NCBI GenBank assembly: GCA_944415565.1
Contig: CALYBQ010000018.1
Span: 1 to 38,361, forward strand
Source of the DNA: an uncultured Rikenellaceae bacterium
GTDB taxonomy: Bacteria > Bacteroidota > Bacteroidia > Bacteroidales > Rikenellaceae
Direction of reading: 5' to 3'
Length of the DNA: 38,361 nt
Below the pieces are notes generated by a model, which was given only the letters and a program-made list of their open reading frames with translations, ran no database searches and was not told the DNA's origin. Below, piece by piece: positions 1-9,500 of the stretch. The translations under genes were made by a program, and so were the position numbers. Numbering within the stretch: position 1 is the first letter of the stretch; each line of letters begins with the position of its first letter.

Positions 1-310
1 CACCCACCTGAGGTTCCTTGTCCGCCACCGATTGTCCCAAATATTCAGCGATGGCTATCATTGTCGCACCTCCGCCGACCGGGCAGTACATCTGCGAAAT
101 ATCGTCGTTCTTAACCAACGCTTCCGAAAGTCCGCGGCATCCGGGGAATCCGCACCCGCCACAGTTCGCTCCCGGCAACATTCCTTCCACGTCGTCGATG
201 CGAGGGTCCTCATGCACCTTGAACTTCTGCGCCACGAAGTAAAGTATCAACGCGGCCAGTACACCGAGCGCGCATAACGTTAGAATCGTAAACAGCAACG
301 TTTCACTCAT
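1..310 (-). CDS. rnfB: RnfB, Rnf electron transport complex subunit B (N-terminal part)
   Basis: The 5' end is complete at 310 and the gene runs off the left edge after 103 codons. RnfB is the iron-sulfur subunit of the membrane Rnf complex, which passes electrons between ferredoxin and NAD and couples this to ion pumping. Visible: an N-terminal membrane helix (about residues 5-27), then the motif GANCGGCGFPGC with Cys at 50, 53 and 58 and a fourth Cys at 76, the expected ligands of the first [4Fe-4S] cluster. The ferredoxin-like C-terminal part lies outside the window. The ATG overlaps the end of the upstream rseC-like gene by 8 nt, so the two are probably translated together. The family call is firm; the rest of the operon (rnfC, D, G, E, A) is only expected. 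Confidence 0.93.
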   Translation of the reverse strand, partial: MSETLLFTILTLCALGVLAALILYFVAQKFKVHEDPRIDDVEGMLPGANCGGCGFPGCRGLSEALVKNDDISQMYCPVGGGATMIAIAEYLGQSVADKEPQVG

Positions 311-728
311 AAATCTTATGTATTTTAAAGATTATAGTCCTCTCCAGTTTGTTCCGGAAAAAATAGAGCACTATATAATATAATATGACACCGCCGAGGG
401 CCGAGAGACCGGCCGTCGATTCAGAAGCCCCGAGTTCGAGCAGGGCGAGTAAAATGACAAGCATTACGAAAAAAGGGAAAACATAGGCATACATGACGGC
501 TTTTACACCCATGACCTTAGACGTGGAAACCTCCACCTCTTCACCGACCTGATATATGCCGGGAACCTCGCTCATGACGGATACTATCCGTTCGCCACCC
601 TCGCCTACCGCGCAGACGCTTTTTGCCTTACACGAGCCACACGCATCTTCCTGTTTCACGGCTACGTCTATCCGACGCCCGGAAATGTCAAAGATGACAC
701 CCCGGTGTCTTATCTCCTCGTTTTCCAC
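303..728 (-). CDS. rseC: RseC/MucC-family membrane protein
   Basis: RseC-type proteins are small inner-membrane proteins; in Bacteroidota they commonly head Rnf operons, where a role in redox maturation is suspected. Seen: an N-terminal soluble domain opening with IRHRGVIFDISG, a Cys motif (CxxC, then a third Cys six residues on), and two membrane helices in the second half. A longer frame begins with ATG at 767, but that ATG sits directly upstream of and against a TATATTTG -7 element (757-764), so a transcript from that promoter could not include it. I therefore prefer the in-frame GTG at 728, which gives 141 residues and puts the IRHRG motif near the N-terminus as in relatives. The stop overlaps the rnfB start by 8 nt. 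The family is likely; the start is inferred. Confidence 0.82.
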   Translation of the reverse strand: MENEEIRHRGVIFDISGRRIDVAVKQEDACGSCKAKSVCAVGEGGERIVSVMSEVPGIYQVGEEVEVSTSKVMGVKAVMYAYVFPFFVMLVILLALLELGASESTAGLSALGGVILYYIVLYFFRNKLERTIIFKIHKIYE

Positions 729-756
729 AACTATGTTTCGAAGTTTTAGGTTTGAG

Positions 757-784
757 CAAATATACAAACTTTAGCATAAAACAA
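757..784 (-). promoter_or_regulatory. Promoter of rseC-rnf operon
   Basis: On the minus strand a TATATTTG box (764 to 757) matches the Bacteroidota -7 consensus TAnnTTTG. A TTG lies 17 nt upstream (784-782), a weak -33. Transcription would start near 752-750, shortly before the proposed GTG start at 728. Confidence 0.5.
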
Positions 785-861
785 TACCTAATTTTAGTGT
801 TTGTTTGTTAACACTGAAGACCGTACAAGATAACCCATTAGCAGAAATATATTTAGGCCGG

Positions 862-899
862 AAATAAAAATGGAGAGACCATAAACACGGTCTCTCCAT
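862..899 (-). terminator. Rho-independent terminator after nadE
   Basis: A perfect inverted repeat, ATGGAGAGACC / GGTCTCTCCAT with an 8-nt loop (870-898), is followed on the minus strand by a T-rich run (TTTTTATTT). It lies 40 nt past the nadE stop. Confidence 0.85.
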
Positions 900-938
900 C
901 GTATAGTACAAGTGTATTCGATCCTTTCCGACTTTGCC

Positions 939-2510
939 TTACATCTTGAACTTGTTTATCAGCGGCATGATGAAGTGGCTACTGAAAGGACGCGACGACA
1001 ACCTCAGCGGCGGAGGTGTCTGGCGACGTTTGTACTCAGAATTCTTCACCAGCTCGACAACACGGTGTACAATCTCGTCGTCGAACCCGGCCGTAATGAT
1101 CTCTTCTATCTCCTGTCCCTCCTCAATGAAGCGGTACAGAATTGCGTCCAGCACTTCGTAAGGCGGCAGCGAGTCCGAATCCTTTTGGTCGGGACGGAGT
1201 TCGGCAGACGGAGCCTTACATATTATATTGTCTGGGATGATCGTCCTCTCCCGATTGATGAAGCGTGCGAGCGCATACACCTCAATCTTGTAGAGGTCGC
1301 CGATTATTCCTATCGACCCGCTCTCATCACCGTAGAGAGTTCCATAACCGACAGCCGCTTCGCTCTTATTAGAGGTATTCAACACTATGTACCCATGTTT
1401 GTTAGACAGCGCCATGAGCATAATCATCCGCAAACGCGCCTGCATATTCTCCTCAGTAACATCGAACTTCGTATCGCCAAGAGTCTCCTTTAAACTACTA
1501 TTAACGGCATCATACGCATCGGCAATAGGCACTATATTATATTTAACCCCGAGATTTTCGGCCATTTCTACCGAATCGTTCACCGAATGATCCGAAGAAA
1601 AACGCGAAGGCATCATCAGTACACGGACATTCTCCGCCCCCAGCACCTCTGCCGCCATAGCGAGAACGACTGCTGAATCTATACCGCCGGACAACCCGAG
1701 ACATGCCTTCTTGAAGCCATTCTTTCTGAAATAGTCTCCGAGGCCGAGCTTTATGGCCCGATATGTATTGTACGTCCTGTTCTGTACCGGGAATTCCAAC
1801 TCCAGAGCGTTGTCGAAATCGACAATGAAAAAGTCCTCGGCAAAGTTATTAAGCAATCCGACGAGTTTGCCATCGTTTGTATAAGCGCACGAAGAACCGT
1901 CGTACACGAAATCCCCCTGCCCGCCGATGTGGTTTACCATTACGACATTCTTGCCGAGCTCCTTCGCCATGTTTCGGTGAAAATTATGGCGCTGTTCGAT
2001 TATGCCTCTAAAGAATGGCTGGCTACGCATCGAGATTATCATGTCGCACTCTCCGCCGAACTTGCGATAATCCTTAATGTCCTCTCCGATAGCGACCTCC
2101 AGCACATTATCCTTGATTTCGATATGTTCTGAGCCGGCCGACATCGAGATGCAACCCATATTGTCGAACCGGGACGAGATACGCTGCTTACCGATATATT
2201 TAACGACCCACTTGTTCTGTATTAACGCGGCGGCGCTTATTATGCGATTGTCGTTCTGGATAGGCAGTCCGACCAAGACCGATATATTGTCACAATGTTT
2301 TGCGATTTCGTGCAACGTATCCTCGCAAGCTTCGAGAAATGGAGCGTTATGCAACAGGTCGAAGCACGGAGTCCCGCTGATAGCGTATTCTGCGAAAACC
2401 ACAAGGTCGGCCCCTTTGTCTCGCGCTTTACATATCGAATCAATAATCTTCGATTTATTCCCCTCAAAATCGCCTACGGTATAATTAAGCTGGGCTATAG
2501 CTACTTTCAT
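939..2510 (-). CDS. nadE: NAD+ synthetase with N-terminal nitrilase-like domain
   Basis: Catalyses the last step of NAD synthesis, amidation of deamido-NAD with ATP. The N-terminal half (about 1-245) is a nitrilase-fold glutaminase domain that normally frees ammonia from glutamine with a Glu-Lys-Cys triad; the C-terminal half is the synthetase, with the ATP-pyrophosphatase loop SGGIDS at 274-279. Glu41 (VVFAEYA) and Lys108 (GKQR) of the triad are present, but the nucleophile position reads AIGEDI instead of the usual ICED, giving Gly142 (codon GGA at 2085-2087). The glutaminase may therefore be inactive and the enzyme may depend on free ammonia or another amidotransferase. Length (523) suits the shorter glutamine-type enzymes, and the C-terminus (YKRRQTPP) is family-typical. 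Transcribed alone, with a -7 box at 2542-2549. Confidence 0.93.
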   Translation of the reverse strand: MKVAIAQLNYTVGDFEGNKSKIIDSICKARDKGADLVVFAEYAISGTPCFDLLHNAPFLEACEDTLHEIAKHCDNISVLVGLPIQNDNRIISAAALIQNKWVVKYIGKQRISSRFDNMGCISMSAGSEHIEIKDNVLEVAIGEDIKDYRKFGGECDMIISMRSQPFFRGIIEQRHNFHRNMAKELGKNVVMVNHIGGQGDFVYDGSSCAYTNDGKLVGLLNNFAEDFFIVDFDNALELEFPVQNRTYNTYRAIKLGLGDYFRKNGFKKACLGLSGGIDSAVVLAMAAEVLGAENVRVLMMPSRFSSDHSVNDSVEMAENLGVKYNIVPIADAYDAVNSSLKETLGDTKFDVTEENMQARLRMIMLMALSNKHGYIVLNTSNKSEAAVGYGTLYGDESGSIGIIGDLYKIEVYALARFINRERTIIPDNIICKAPSAELRPDQKDSDSLPPYEVLDAILYRFIEEGQEIEEIITAGFDDEIVHRVVELVKNSEYKRRQTPPPLRLSSRPFSSHFIMPLINKFKM

Positions 2511-2541
2511 ATTTTAACCGATGTTGAAAATCTGATGCCAA

Positions 2542-2549
2542 CAAAGATA
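2542..2549 (-). promoter_or_regulatory. nadE promoter -7 element
   Basis: Minus-strand TATCTTTG, an exact TAnnTTTG match, 32 nt upstream of the nadE ATG. No clear -33 element was seen. Confidence 0.55.
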
Positions 2550-2640
2550 GACAATAATTTTAAATCGCTGTTTCCGTTTGGGAGGAATGTGGTTTCAAAA
2601 ACACACTTTCCAATTCTATCGATTTTTTTCTGCCGTCGGG

Positions 2641-2671
2641 TTTGGAATATTAAAAATTATCTCTATCTTTG
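2641..2671 (+). promoter_or_regulatory. tRNA-Phe promoter
   Basis: TTTG (2641-2644), 19 nt, then TATCTTTG (2664-2671): a full match to the Bacteroidota primary-sigma consensus, ending 45 nt before the tRNA. The best promoter in the window. Confidence 0.8.
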
Positions 2672-2716
2672 CACCCGTCTTGAGAACAGAAACAGTATCG
2701 AGACAAACATAATGAT

Positions 2717-2789
<73 letters not shown>

Positions 2790-2796
2790 CTTAAAC

Positions 2797-2829
2797 AAAA
2801 GCAGTTACAGAAATGTAGCTGCTTTTTTT
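2797..2829 (+). terminator. Terminator of tRNA-Phe
   Basis: Stem AAGCAGTTACA / TGTAGCTGCTT (one G-T pair) with loop GAAA, running straight into seven Ts. It starts 8 nt after the tRNA. Confidence 0.88.
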
Positions 2830-2924
2830 ATTGGTTTAAACACCGGAAAAACACAGTTTGTGTTCTCCAGTGTGTTATCCATAAATACAACTATTTATAT
2901 TGCCAGCCCCCTTGCTCGCAAATT

Positions 2925-3992
2925 CTATCCTATTATGTATTTACTCTTGGGGATGAAAGATATTAATTTTATGACAAGATACGACAATACAAATGTGAGT
3001 ACTGCAATGACAGGCAATACCGCTGCTGCATTGGTACTCAGTTGTACCACCTGAGCATATACAAAATTCAACAACATGATATGAACCAAATAGATGCCAT
3101 AGCTCATTTGGGAAATATCCGTTATGATTTTCGCGACAACCTTGTTTTTAGTTGTAATGCCCTTAAACAATAGCATCAATCCAAACCCCATCATAGCGAC
3201 ATTGATTGTCCCGTAGTTCCATGTCAACTCCAACTCGGCAATGGAAGGCGCAGAGTCCAAACGGTTGATGAAGCCTATGAAGGTGATTGCGAGGCCTACA
3301 ACAACTAAGATACCTCCTGCAATTCTATTGGCTGAGCAAGATTTATTTAAATATTCTTTCACATAATAGCCTAATACGGCATATCCGAGGAATCCGGAGA
3401 AATAATACAACATTGGCGTATTGTTCCAAAAACATTCGCCCCAGATGGCCGGATAAATCGTATGGAGATATGGCAACAATAATGTAACGGCCCACATTAT
3501 CAAATAGAACTCAAGAACTTTTTTTGATGCGGTTTTAAGAAAAGGCGAGATGACAGGTATGAAAAGGTAAATTCCTATGAGCATATAGACATACCATAAA
3601 TGCCCGACTTCGACACCGTAATTTATAGCGATATGCGTAATGTTTGTGAGCGTAGTCCGGAGATCTGACTGCCCCATGCAGAAGAAATAGACGGCGTATA
3701 ACGCACACCATATGACAAATGGGATCAGGACACGAGAGAATCGTTTTTTGAAAAATGGCTTCATTTCCATATTGAGTGGAAGCAGGAAATATCCGGTTAT
3801 CATTACAAATAATGGAACAGCCGCCCTGAACAATGAATTGTAGATGGCCACCCAAAATGAGTTTGTGTCGTTAATGACAGTGCCGTTCGCACCGATATAA
3901 AAAAATTCTCCTGCATGCACTTGAATGACCATGTAGCATGCGACTACTCGCAGTAGATCTAAACTGAAATTTCTTGTCGTTACGTTACTCAT
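2925..3992 (-). CDS. Acyltransferase family 3 membrane protein
   Basis: An integral membrane acyltransferase of the family that O-acetylates or otherwise acylates cell-surface sugars. Seen: about ten hydrophobic helices and the family N-terminus NFSLDLLRVVACYMVIQVHAGE, with the conserved His in the first helix; PLFVMITGYFLL follows in the third segment. The start at 3992 (MSNVTTRN) puts this motif near the N-terminus; an in-frame ATG at 4046 is possible. Three sampled 60-base lines inside it (from 3121, 3301 and 3541) hold only 19-21 G+C, about one third, well below the neighbouring housekeeping genes, and it sits just downstream of a tRNA gene. Recent acquisition is plausible. The acceptor substrate cannot be read from the sequence, and no O-antigen or capsule genes lie next to it. 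Confidence 0.88.
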   Translation of the reverse strand: MSNVTTRNFSLDLLRVVACYMVIQVHAGEFFYIGANGTVINDTNSFWVAIYNSLFRAAVPLFVMITGYFLLPLNMEMKPFFKKRFSRVLIPFVIWCALYAVYFFCMGQSDLRTTLTNITHIAINYGVEVGHLWYVYMLIGIYLFIPVISPFLKTASKKVLEFYLIMWAVTLLLPYLHTIYPAIWGECFWNNTPMLYYFSGFLGYAVLGYYVKEYLNKSCSANRIAGGILVVVGLAITFIGFINRLDSAPSIAELELTWNYGTINVAMMGFGLMLLFKGITTKNKVVAKIITDISQMSYGIYLVHIMLLNFVYAQVVQLSTNAAAVLPVIAVLTFVLSYLVIKLISFIPKSKYIIG

Positions 3993-4097
3993 AAAATACA
4001 TCGAATAAATTATCTCACAAAACTCAAATAAGTGTTTCCGCTCCAAATTGCATAGTAACTGGGCTGCAAGCTCAACAGGTGATTTTTCTATGACACC

Positions 4098-5441
4098 TTA
4101 TTCTTGCCGTTTGTGCGCTATGAGTTCCAACGCCTTATCGAGCGCCTGCTCCGACGTGACTTCGTAATCCGGAATCACGCCGTGCCTGTCGGCTTCCGTA
4201 GCGCCGTAATTGAAAAATTCCTTATACGAAGACCTGTACGACAGTTGCGTGTTGGGCAGTTTGAAATTTATCGCATTGCCGAACGCAACGACATATCCGC
4301 CAGTCTCCTCACCGACTACCGTCCCCATATCGAAGTGCTGGAAAGCCCACGCGAATTTAGAGGCCGAAGAGAATGTATTCAAACTCGTTAACAGGTAAAT
4401 ATCCCCTTTTATGATCTGATTAGTATTTCTATTTGGCTGAATCAGTTTATTCGGAGATTCTTTCTCTTCATACACACCGTTTTCCATCCCTCGCATACTT
4501 TTATCCGCCTTTTTAGACTGCTCGCTCACCCTATATCTACCCCCGCCTATTTGTGCGAACGGCACTTTCGAGATACATCTGAGTATGGCATTCCCCATTC
4601 TCGAATCTCCTCCGCCATTACTCCGCAAATCTATTATAAGGTTTTCGATGTTCCTGTTCTTAATATCCATAAGCATCGAATCGAAAAACCTTGGAAACTC
4701 CTTATTATTAATATCGAAATGGTTATACCTAAACAATGCAGTGTTAAGACTGTCTATAACGGTATAAGCAAATGGAGGCTTAGAGTCGCCGCTTTTCTTC
4801 TCGTACTTAGCCAGAGCGTCGTTAAACCGTATAGCTTTCAAATCCATTTTCCGCACATTCCCACCCGACTTATACTCTATCGTAAATGTATCGGTATTTT
4901 CGAGCAAGGAGAACCACGGTTCGAAAGGATTCTCTATGCTGTTCACCCGGTACTTCACGCTTTCTCCGCTGACATAGGACAGCAGTGTTTTTATAATCTC
5001 GGCGGCGGGCCTGCCATTAATGCTAAGTATCTCAGTACCTTTAGGCAATCCTTCATAATTATCGTTCGACACGACCAGTGATTCGAGCGTTTCGCCGACC
5101 TTCAATGATACGGGCAACCAATATGGATTCCGATTGTTAATATCCCGGAAAGGAACTGTTATGTCGGTGTGGCCGTCGCCGATAGCCGTAACAACCGGAG
5201 CTATGACCTTAAAAAAATCCAGTCTGGTCATCGAATCAGGAATGGAGGCTTTCGCTTCATCGAGGCGTTTTTCGAATTCAGGTCGGGATATGACCGTAAA
5301 CATATCGACGTGTGTCTCCCTGATGTTCTTATACAGGGTGTCCATGTCAGCTATGAGCTCCGTTTTAGGAAAATACTTCTGCGAGAACAATGCCGTAGGA
5401 ACCGCCATAAGCAACAAGGACAAATTGAAAATCTTCTTCAT
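4098..5441 (-). CDS. Secreted S41-family peptidase
   Basis: A probable exported serine protease of the S41 (C-terminal processing/tricorn core) family. The start at 5441 gives a signal peptide (MKKIFNLSLLLMAVPTALFSQ) and lies just below a promoter (5459-5489) that excludes the longer frame from 5519. Visible: GDGHTDI (about 88-94), a PDZ-like stretch with LPKGTEILSINGRPA (about 132-146), IIDLRSNGGG (about 269-278), and LTSLNTFSSASKFAW with the likely nucleophile Ser359 (the Ser before Ala, as in the family's SAxE motif). Length 447. The usual catalytic Lys was not pinned down. The divergent neighbour is a secreted nuclease. Substrate unknown; turnover of periplasmic or environmental peptides is a guess. 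Confidence 0.9.
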   Translation of the reverse strand: MKKIFNLSLLLMAVPTALFSQKYFPKTELIADMDTLYKNIRETHVDMFTVISRPEFEKRLDEAKASIPDSMTRLDFFKVIAPVVTAIGDGHTDITVPFRDINNRNPYWLPVSLKVGETLESLVVSNDNYEGLPKGTEILSINGRPAAEIIKTLLSYVSGESVKYRVNSIENPFEPWFSLLENTDTFTIEYKSGGNVRKMDLKAIRFNDALAKYEKKSGDSKPPFAYTVIDSLNTALFRYNHFDINNKEFPRFFDSMLMDIKNRNIENLIIDLRSNGGGDSRMGNAILRCISKVPFAQIGGGRYRVSEQSKKADKSMRGMENGVYEEKESPNKLIQPNRNTNQIIKGDIYLLTSLNTFSSASKFAWAFQHFDMGTVVGEETGGYVVAFGNAINFKLPNTQLSYRSSYKEFFNYGATEADRHGVIPDYEVTSEQALDKALELIAHKRQE

Positions 5442-5458
5442 AATCATAACTGTTTTTG

Positions 5459-5489
5459 TAAATATACGAAATAACCTTAACCGAGCAAA
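5459..5489 (-). promoter_or_regulatory. Promoter of S41 peptidase
   Basis: Minus-strand TTTG (5489-5486), 19 nt, then TATATTTA (5466-5459), which differs from the -7 consensus only in the last base. It ends 18 nt before the ATG at 5441. Confidence 0.6.
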
Positions 5490-5578
5490 CTCTGCGTGAT
5501 TCGGCATCATGCCAGCCAAGGCATTTTCTCCCGCGTATTAATTTAGTTCCGGCGAAACTACCATAGCATTCCAATCGC

Positions 5579-5586
5579 TATCTTTG
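5579..5586 (+). promoter_or_regulatory. Promoter -7 element of nuclease gene
   Basis: TATCTTTG, an exact -7 match, ends 24 nt before the nuclease ATG. No good -33 was found. Confidence 0.55.
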
Positions 5587-5610
5587 CCCGGTCCGATATA
5601 AAATACAACC

Positions 5611-6348
5611 ATGAATTTACACGACGGCATACATCGCCCCTTCTCAATAGCGCTCTTGTGCGTCTGCCTGCCATTTCTTCTGCGAGGACAGGATACGAGA
5701 TACATTCCCGAAGTCAAAGGCACATTTATCGAGAACAGCTACTATTGTGTCGATTACGATTCAGCACACAAACAGCCCAGCTGGGTATATTACATGCTCA
5801 CCAAGGCACATATATCCGGCAGTGCGTCGAGGTCTTCGAGTTTCAAGGACTGCAAACAAGGCAGTGTCGCCAGCGCATCGACCAAAGATTACACGCGCAG
5901 CGGTTACGACAGAGGTCATCTATGTCCGGCAGCCGACATGAAGATCTCGAAAGAGGCCATGTCCGAGACATTCCAGATGTGGAACATATCGCCGCAAAAT
6001 CCGTCGTTGAACAGGGGACGGTGGGCCGACCTCGAAGCCACTGTAAGAGGTTATCTCGAAGACGAGACCGACACCTTATTCATTGTCACAGGGCCGGTTT
6101 TCATCGCCGACATGGGCAGCATCGGCAACAACCGGGTGACAGTACCCTCCTTATTTTATAAAGTGGTATTCAATCCCAAGCGGGGCGGAATAGGATTCCT
6201 GCTACCTAACCGCAAGCTCGACACTCCTCTGTCGTCATGGCAGGTATCCATTGACCTTGTAGAAGCGATCACAGGTATCGACTTCTTTCCACAACTCCCC
6301 GATGCACAGGAGAATGAAATAGAGGCACAGGTATCGTGGTGGGAATAG
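5611..6348 (+). CDS. Secreted DNA/RNA non-specific endonuclease
   Basis: A beta-beta-alpha metal nuclease of the Endonuclease_NS (NucA/EndoG) family that cuts single- and double-stranded nucleic acid. Visible: an N-terminal hydrophobic segment ending in Gln (about 10-27, consistent with a signal peptide), the catalytic DRGH motif at 100-103 (His103 as general base) followed by LCPAADM, and NISPQNPSLNRGRWADLE, which supplies the metal-binding Asn. At 245 residues it is near the usual length and looks intact. Transcribed away from the S41 peptidase. As an exported nuclease it would act in the periplasm or outside the cell, perhaps to scavenge nucleotides. No immunity partner is seen, which argues against a toxin role. 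Confidence 0.94.
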   Translation: MNLHDGIHRPFSIALLCVCLPFLLRGQDTRYIPEVKGTFIENSYYCVDYDSAHKQPSWVYYMLTKAHISGSASRSSSFKDCKQGSVASASTKDYTRSGYDRGHLCPAADMKISKEAMSETFQMWNISPQNPSLNRGRWADLEATVRGYLEDETDTLFIVTGPVFIADMGSIGNNRVTVPSLFYKVVFNPKRGGIGFLLPNRKLDTPLSSWQVSIDLVEAITGIDFFPQLPDAQENEIEAQVSWWE

Positions 6349-6478
6349 GATTCATTCGCAGCGCACTATCTTGTATAAAGCGCGGCCCCAAGCAAACAAC
6401 CATTTGAAACCGACATACTCGACTGACATTTAATCAGACTGCATAATCATCCCGAAATAGACCCTCCTTACCAAAAGA

Positions 6479-6511
6479 AAAGGCTAATCAGATATATTCT
6501 GATTAGCCTTT
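6479..6511 (-). terminator. Terminator after the Tricorn-like gene
   Basis: A perfect 13-bp stem AAAGGCTAATCAG / CTGATTAGCCTTT with a 7-nt loop. On the minus strand it continues into TTTTCTTTTGG, so it ends the Tricorn-like transcript; it could also act on the nuclease transcript from the other side. The rest of 6349-6530 shows nothing else. Confidence 0.82.
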
Positions 6512-6530
6512 CCACTAAAGGTCGCGCGAG

Positions 6531-9500
6531 CTACTTATTCCACACCCTCGGAGCAGGAACCGGAGGAAGCGGTTTTCTGTTTTCCAGATCTTTCATAACC
6601 TCTTCGATAGCCCTATCCAACTGTTGGTCTACGCCCTTATATTCCAGCAACGGATCATTGTCCACCCAAATATCGGGGTCCACACCGTGATTCTCTATGA
6701 TCCAGTCGCCGGTCTTAGGATCGTAACTCGTAGACATGGGAACGGTCATGTAGCTACCATCCATATATGGCAGAGAACCGTTGATCCCGACTATACCTCC
6801 CCATGTGCGTGTTCCGATAAGCTTACCTATTCCGAGAGCCCTGAATCCCCATGGGAACAAATCGCCGTCTGAAGCCGAATATTTGTCGATTAGACACACC
6901 TTCGGACCTGTCTGCACAGCATCGGGCACGGTTCCGATATGGTTGCTTCCGCGGCGCATTGTGAGGCGGTATGCTTCGCGAGAGAGTCGTTCAAGTATCA
7001 TCGGAGATACATTGCCTCCGCCATTAGCTCGGTCGTCTATGATAAGGCCCTCTTTGTCGAGTTGAGGATAGAAATACTTGGCGAACTCGGTCAACCCGTT
7101 CGTCCCCATATCGGGAATATATATGTACCCTACCCGTCCATTGGTAGCCTTCTCCACTTTCTTGATATTATTCTGCACCCATTCGTTTCGGTAGAGCGCA
7201 TTTTCGCTTTCAAGCGGTACGATGACCACCTTGCGGGCTCCCGTCAGCTTCGGCTTGTCGTTCAACGACAACTCGGTCAGCACATTGGCTTTACCCGTCA
7301 GGAGCGAGTACATATCTTTGACCGTGTTGGTCGGCACTCCGTCGATAGCCACTATATAGTCGCCCTTCTCGGCCTCGATGCCCGGTTCGGTCAACGGCGA
7401 GCGCAGTTTCGAACTCCAAGACGCTCCGGGAAGAATCTTTTCGATGCGGAAGAAGCCGCTCTTGTGCCTCGTTATCTCGGCTCCGAGCAAACCGGTTTTG
7501 ATGATCTTGGGAAATTCGGCCTCGCCCGAAGCTATGTAGCAATGTCCCACGTTGAGTTCTGCCACCATTTCGGCAAGGACATAATTCAGATCGAGCCTGT
7601 TCTTCACATAAGGAAGCAACACTTCGTATTTCTTCCTCATCGCCGGCCAATCCACACCGTGCATATTAGCGACATAGAAACCGTCTCTGTATACGCGCCA
7701 TCCTTCGTTGAAGATCTGTTTCCACTCTTTCTCGAAATCGGTTTTTATCTTCATGTCCGAGAAGCTTACTACTTTACCCAAACCGCTCGGCATACTTGGT
7801 ATATTGCTCACATAATACCGTCCCGAACTTGAGAACAACGCCTTTTTACTGCCCGGCTGAACCGTCATTATACCGCTCACATACTTCGTAGCGCTCTTAC
7901 TTCCAAGGTCGTATGCCCACGTCTCTCCGTTAAATGTGTAGTATAACTTCTTGCCGTCGCTGTATACGGGGCTTCCGCTGCCCGCGTCGATCTTCACGAT
8001 ACGGTCGGACAGTCCGTCGAAATCTATCTTTACGTTGACCTTATCCTCCTTTTTTGCACTCTCTTCTTTGGCATTCACCTCCGGGTCCTTATTCAGGAAC
8101 GGCGACGGTGTATCTTTTTCGAGCAACGCCATATACATCCCATTGGAAGCGCTGGTCACATAGTTATATTCGCCCAAACCACCCATTAAAGGATATATGT
8201 CGCGTAGAGAGTTAAAGAACAAATATTTACCGTCGGTACTGAATATCGGGTTCGTCGATGTATACCACTTGTCCGTTATAGGATATTCTTTCTTCGAAGC
8301 TATGTTGTAGACATAGACAATGTAATAATCATTGTCGGCCAGCTTGTTATATGTCAGCCATTTACTGTCCGGCGAAAATGTCATATGAGTTGGCAGTCCG
8401 GCCGGATCGTTAAACACGACAGACTTTTTCTTGGAAGATACGTCCAACAATATCATACGGTTGTGCCTGTCGGTATACAGAATACTCTTGGAATCCGGGC
8501 TCCAAATAAGGTTCCATATGTAAGTGTCGTTATCTTTGGTTAGCTGCTTGGGTTTGCTGTTCTTGTCCGTTATGTCCAGCATCCATATTTCGCTCTCTCC
8601 CGTTATATCCGAAATGTAAGCGATATATTTACCGTCCGGCGACCATTTGGCCCGGCGTTCGTGCGCTCCGGGGGTATGTGTGATATTCCTCGTTACGCCC
8701 TTTTCGGCAGGCACGTCGAACACTTCTCCGCGAGCCGTTACTGCCAAACGTTTTCCGTCGGGCGAGAGACTCACATACGACACGTAGTTAGCACCGTCCT
8801 TAACCACACTACGGGCATAGATGTTATCAGACGACAGCGTTATGTTAACCTTCTCGGCAACCCTCTCTGTAGCATCCATCTTATAGATGTAGCCGCCGTT
8901 TTCGAAAACTATGGTATTGCCGTGGGCGCTCGGGAACTTAATGTCGAATTCCGTGAACTCCGTAACCTTTGAAGTGCTCTTGTCGTTCGTGTCATAAACG
9001 AACATATTCATCGTCCGGTCGCGATCAGACAGGAAGAATATGTTCTCGCCTATCCACATTGGGATTATATCCTGTGCATCGTTGTCCGTGATATTCGACA
9101 CGGTTTCCGCTGCCGGATCATATACCCATATGTCGTCGGCCATCCCGCCGCGATAGTACTTCCAAGCCCTGAACTCCCTCATGACCTTGTTGTAGGCGAG
9201 CTTGCTTCCATCGGGCGAATAGCTGCAAAAGCCACCTTCAGGAAGAGGTATCTGAGTAGACAATCCGCCGTCTTTAGGCACGGTATATAACTGCCCCACG
9301 AATCCGCCACCCTTGGGATTGCGGTTGCGGTAAACGATCTTTTTACCATCAGGAGTCCATCCCATGACGATATTGTTAGACCCCATTGTGCTGCTGATGT
9401 TGTCGCGTCCGCTGTTCGAGGTGTACGTTATACGCAACGGTTCGCCGCCGTCTACAGGGACCGTATAGACTTCCGTATTGCCGTCATACTCTCCGGTAAA

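Noticed and set aside
912-1493. 193-codon plus-strand frame
   Set aside because: Antisense to the well-supported nadE; no recognisable protein features.
2830-2880. Imperfect hairpin as terminator of the acyltransferase gene
   Set aside because: The stem around AACACA / TGTGTT has mismatches and the U-run lies inside the stem, so support is too weak.
6939-7832. 297-codon plus-strand frame
   Set aside because: Antisense to the catalytic half of the Tricorn-like gene; composition is Arg/His-rich as expected of a shadow frame.
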